Positions 63,221 to 64,000 of a stretch of DNA of 64,000 bases are shown in pieces. Location: NCBI RefSeq assembly GCF_004359215.1, contig NC_090621.1:4953368-5017367 (forward strand), in the 5' to 3' direction. A program made the position numbers and the translations under genes. The DNA is from Bremia lactucae (lineage: Eukaryota > Oomycota > Peronosporomycetes > Peronosporales > Peronosporaceae). The notes under the pieces are model-generated. The model saw nothing but the letters and a program-made list of their open reading frames with translations. It ran no database searches and had not been told where the DNA came from. Position 1 is the stretch's first letter. Every line of letters begins with the position of its first letter.

Positions 63221-63559
63221 GTGGATCGCACTATCGGTCACGAAAACCCTCTCCGCGAAGTAACACCGTCGGCTCATGAGACGCGCGCGTTTTCAACCGC
63301 GTTTTATCGTTTACGCTGGCTTGGGCTCCCACCCGAGCAGGATACTTGGGAGCCACATTCCTCGCTTCTCCGCAACGTGTCAGACGTTGTTCGAGCATAT
63401 GAGTTTACGAAGTCGGACTACCCCAATGCAACCGCAGGCGTGAATGTTCTCATGGTGAACAAGAACGGTAAAGAAACCCAAGACATCGAGAACAAAACCT
63501 ATTTCGTGATTCACGGCGGTGAGATTCAAAATGATGGCAAGAACAAGAACGTCGTCTGA
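63221..63559 (+). pseudogene. Gyp-4b chromodomain and C-terminal tail
   Basis: An open frame of 112 residues. The chromodomain core is FYRLRWLGLPPEQDTWEPHS and LRNVSDVVRAYE. A 45-residue Asn/Lys-rich tail (ENKTYFVIHGGEIQNDGKNK) follows, longer than in Gyp-1 or Gyp-2. Stop at 63557-63559. Confidence 0.84.
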
Positions 63560-63623
63560 CGAGTAGCGCGCAGCAGGGTGGGCAGACGAATGTGCCCCGC
63601 CCTGTGCTGGACATTCAGCTATA

Positions 63624-63951
63624 ATTGACTCGGCTGCCGAAAGTGGTGACGCGGACCACGAATAGCTGCAGTCCGCCTTTCATAAAGACTGTGCTCGTAC
63701 TTCTTGACACAGGCTTGCTCGCGTTTACTGAGTGGATACTTAGCGAGGTGTCTTTGCCATTCGTCGCGAAATGGACGTGGCACCGAGCCGCAGGAGTGAC
63801 ATGCCTCGTTGACGTAAACGTAGCCGACTTGGTCCTCATTCCAGCCGTTGCCGCATACATTTTTGCGTAAAACGCCGATTGAGTAATCGGCGCGAATGTC
63901 GTCTCGATTGGCAAGCCATTGTGGAAAGCTCCTCCCATCCTCGAGTAATCA
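63624..63951 (-). pseudogene. Possible antisense ORF Z of Gyp-4b
   Basis: A minus-strand frame, without an ATG, runs about 105 codons to the stop at 63624: RSFPQWLANRDDIRADYSIG, KNVCGNGWNEDQVGYVYVNE, ACHSCGSVPRPFRDEWQRHL, KREQACVKKYEHSLYERRTA, HHFRQPSQ. A TGA lies upstream near 63952. The CX2C followed by a D-x3-R-x-L-x2-Y ... RE ... YE pattern loosely resembles the end of ORF X. It lies just after the Gyp-4 chromodomain on the opposite strand. It could instead be a host gene end. Confidence 0.5.
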
Positions 63952-64000
63952 GCTTCCAATGCCGAATGAATGCGCACTAGAAACCTTTCAAAGCGTCGTA

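Overview
The window looks like a gene-poor, repeat-dense stretch of an oomycete genome (Peronosporales type, e.g. Phytophthora or a downy mildew). That assignment is an inference from the style of the Ty3/Gypsy and Ty1/Copia proteins (CHRCQKLGHYAHEC-type gag, DCGASN and DSGAS proteases, chromodomain integrases). No host gene, tRNA or rRNA could be recognised. Almost every base that can be assigned belongs to nested, truncated, mutually interrupted LTR retrotransposons. No element is intact. Labels used here: Gyp-1 (LTR starting TGTAACGGGG), Gyp-2 (about 450-570 bp LTR, TGTAACGGAC...CCTACA), Gyp-3 (about 330 bp LTR; gag with SRYLAARQG), Gyp-4 (LTR TGTTGCGGGG...), Cop-1 (225-234 bp LTR, TGTT...GCTCA) and Cop-2.

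Layout. 1-8069: a Cop-type integrase fragment (1749-2639 plus 7940-8069, minus strand) split by a Gyp-1 element (2640-7939, with two N gaps), and next to a further Gyp-1 gag and LTR (1-1748). 8070-20910: a head-to-tail Gyp-2 array on the minus strand, in which three units share two LTRs (9872-10443 and 16394-16965). 20911-28395: Copia fragments on both strands. 28396-35412: a long, stop-riddled plus-strand Gyp-1 element running from gag to chromodomain, followed by an antisense ORF and the 3' LTR. 35413-37662: Gyp-3 gag and an antisense-ORF relative, exchanged reciprocally by a small inversion. 37663-42999: Gyp-2 pol on the minus strand, stacked partial LTRs, and Gyp-2 gag-PR-RT on the plus strand. 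43000-46262: a minus-strand Gyp-4 5' half with LTR debris inside it. 46263-48988: a Gyp-3 3' half with its own antisense ORF and 3' LTR. 48989-50943: decayed unassigned sequence and a solo LTR. 50944-56139: a Gyp-2 element lacking integrase. 56140-59320: an inverted LTR and another Gyp-2 pol. 59321-63560: Gyp-4 pol on the plus strand, then a possible antisense ORF to the window end.

The most interesting recurrent structure is an antisense reading frame between the end of pol (integrase/chromodomain) and the 3' LTR. It is clear in Gyp-1 and Gyp-2, well supported in Gyp-3 and likely in Gyp-4. In Gyp-1 and Gyp-2 the antisense frame also stays largely open across the chromodomain itself. Antisense ORFs in this position are known from some plant Gypsy lineages (Tat/Grande-like); I know of no description in oomycetes. 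The gag, protease, RT/RNase H, integrase and chromodomain modules would have worked together as a retrotransposition cycle. Here they are broken by stops, frameshifts, deletions, small inversions and fold-back duplications.
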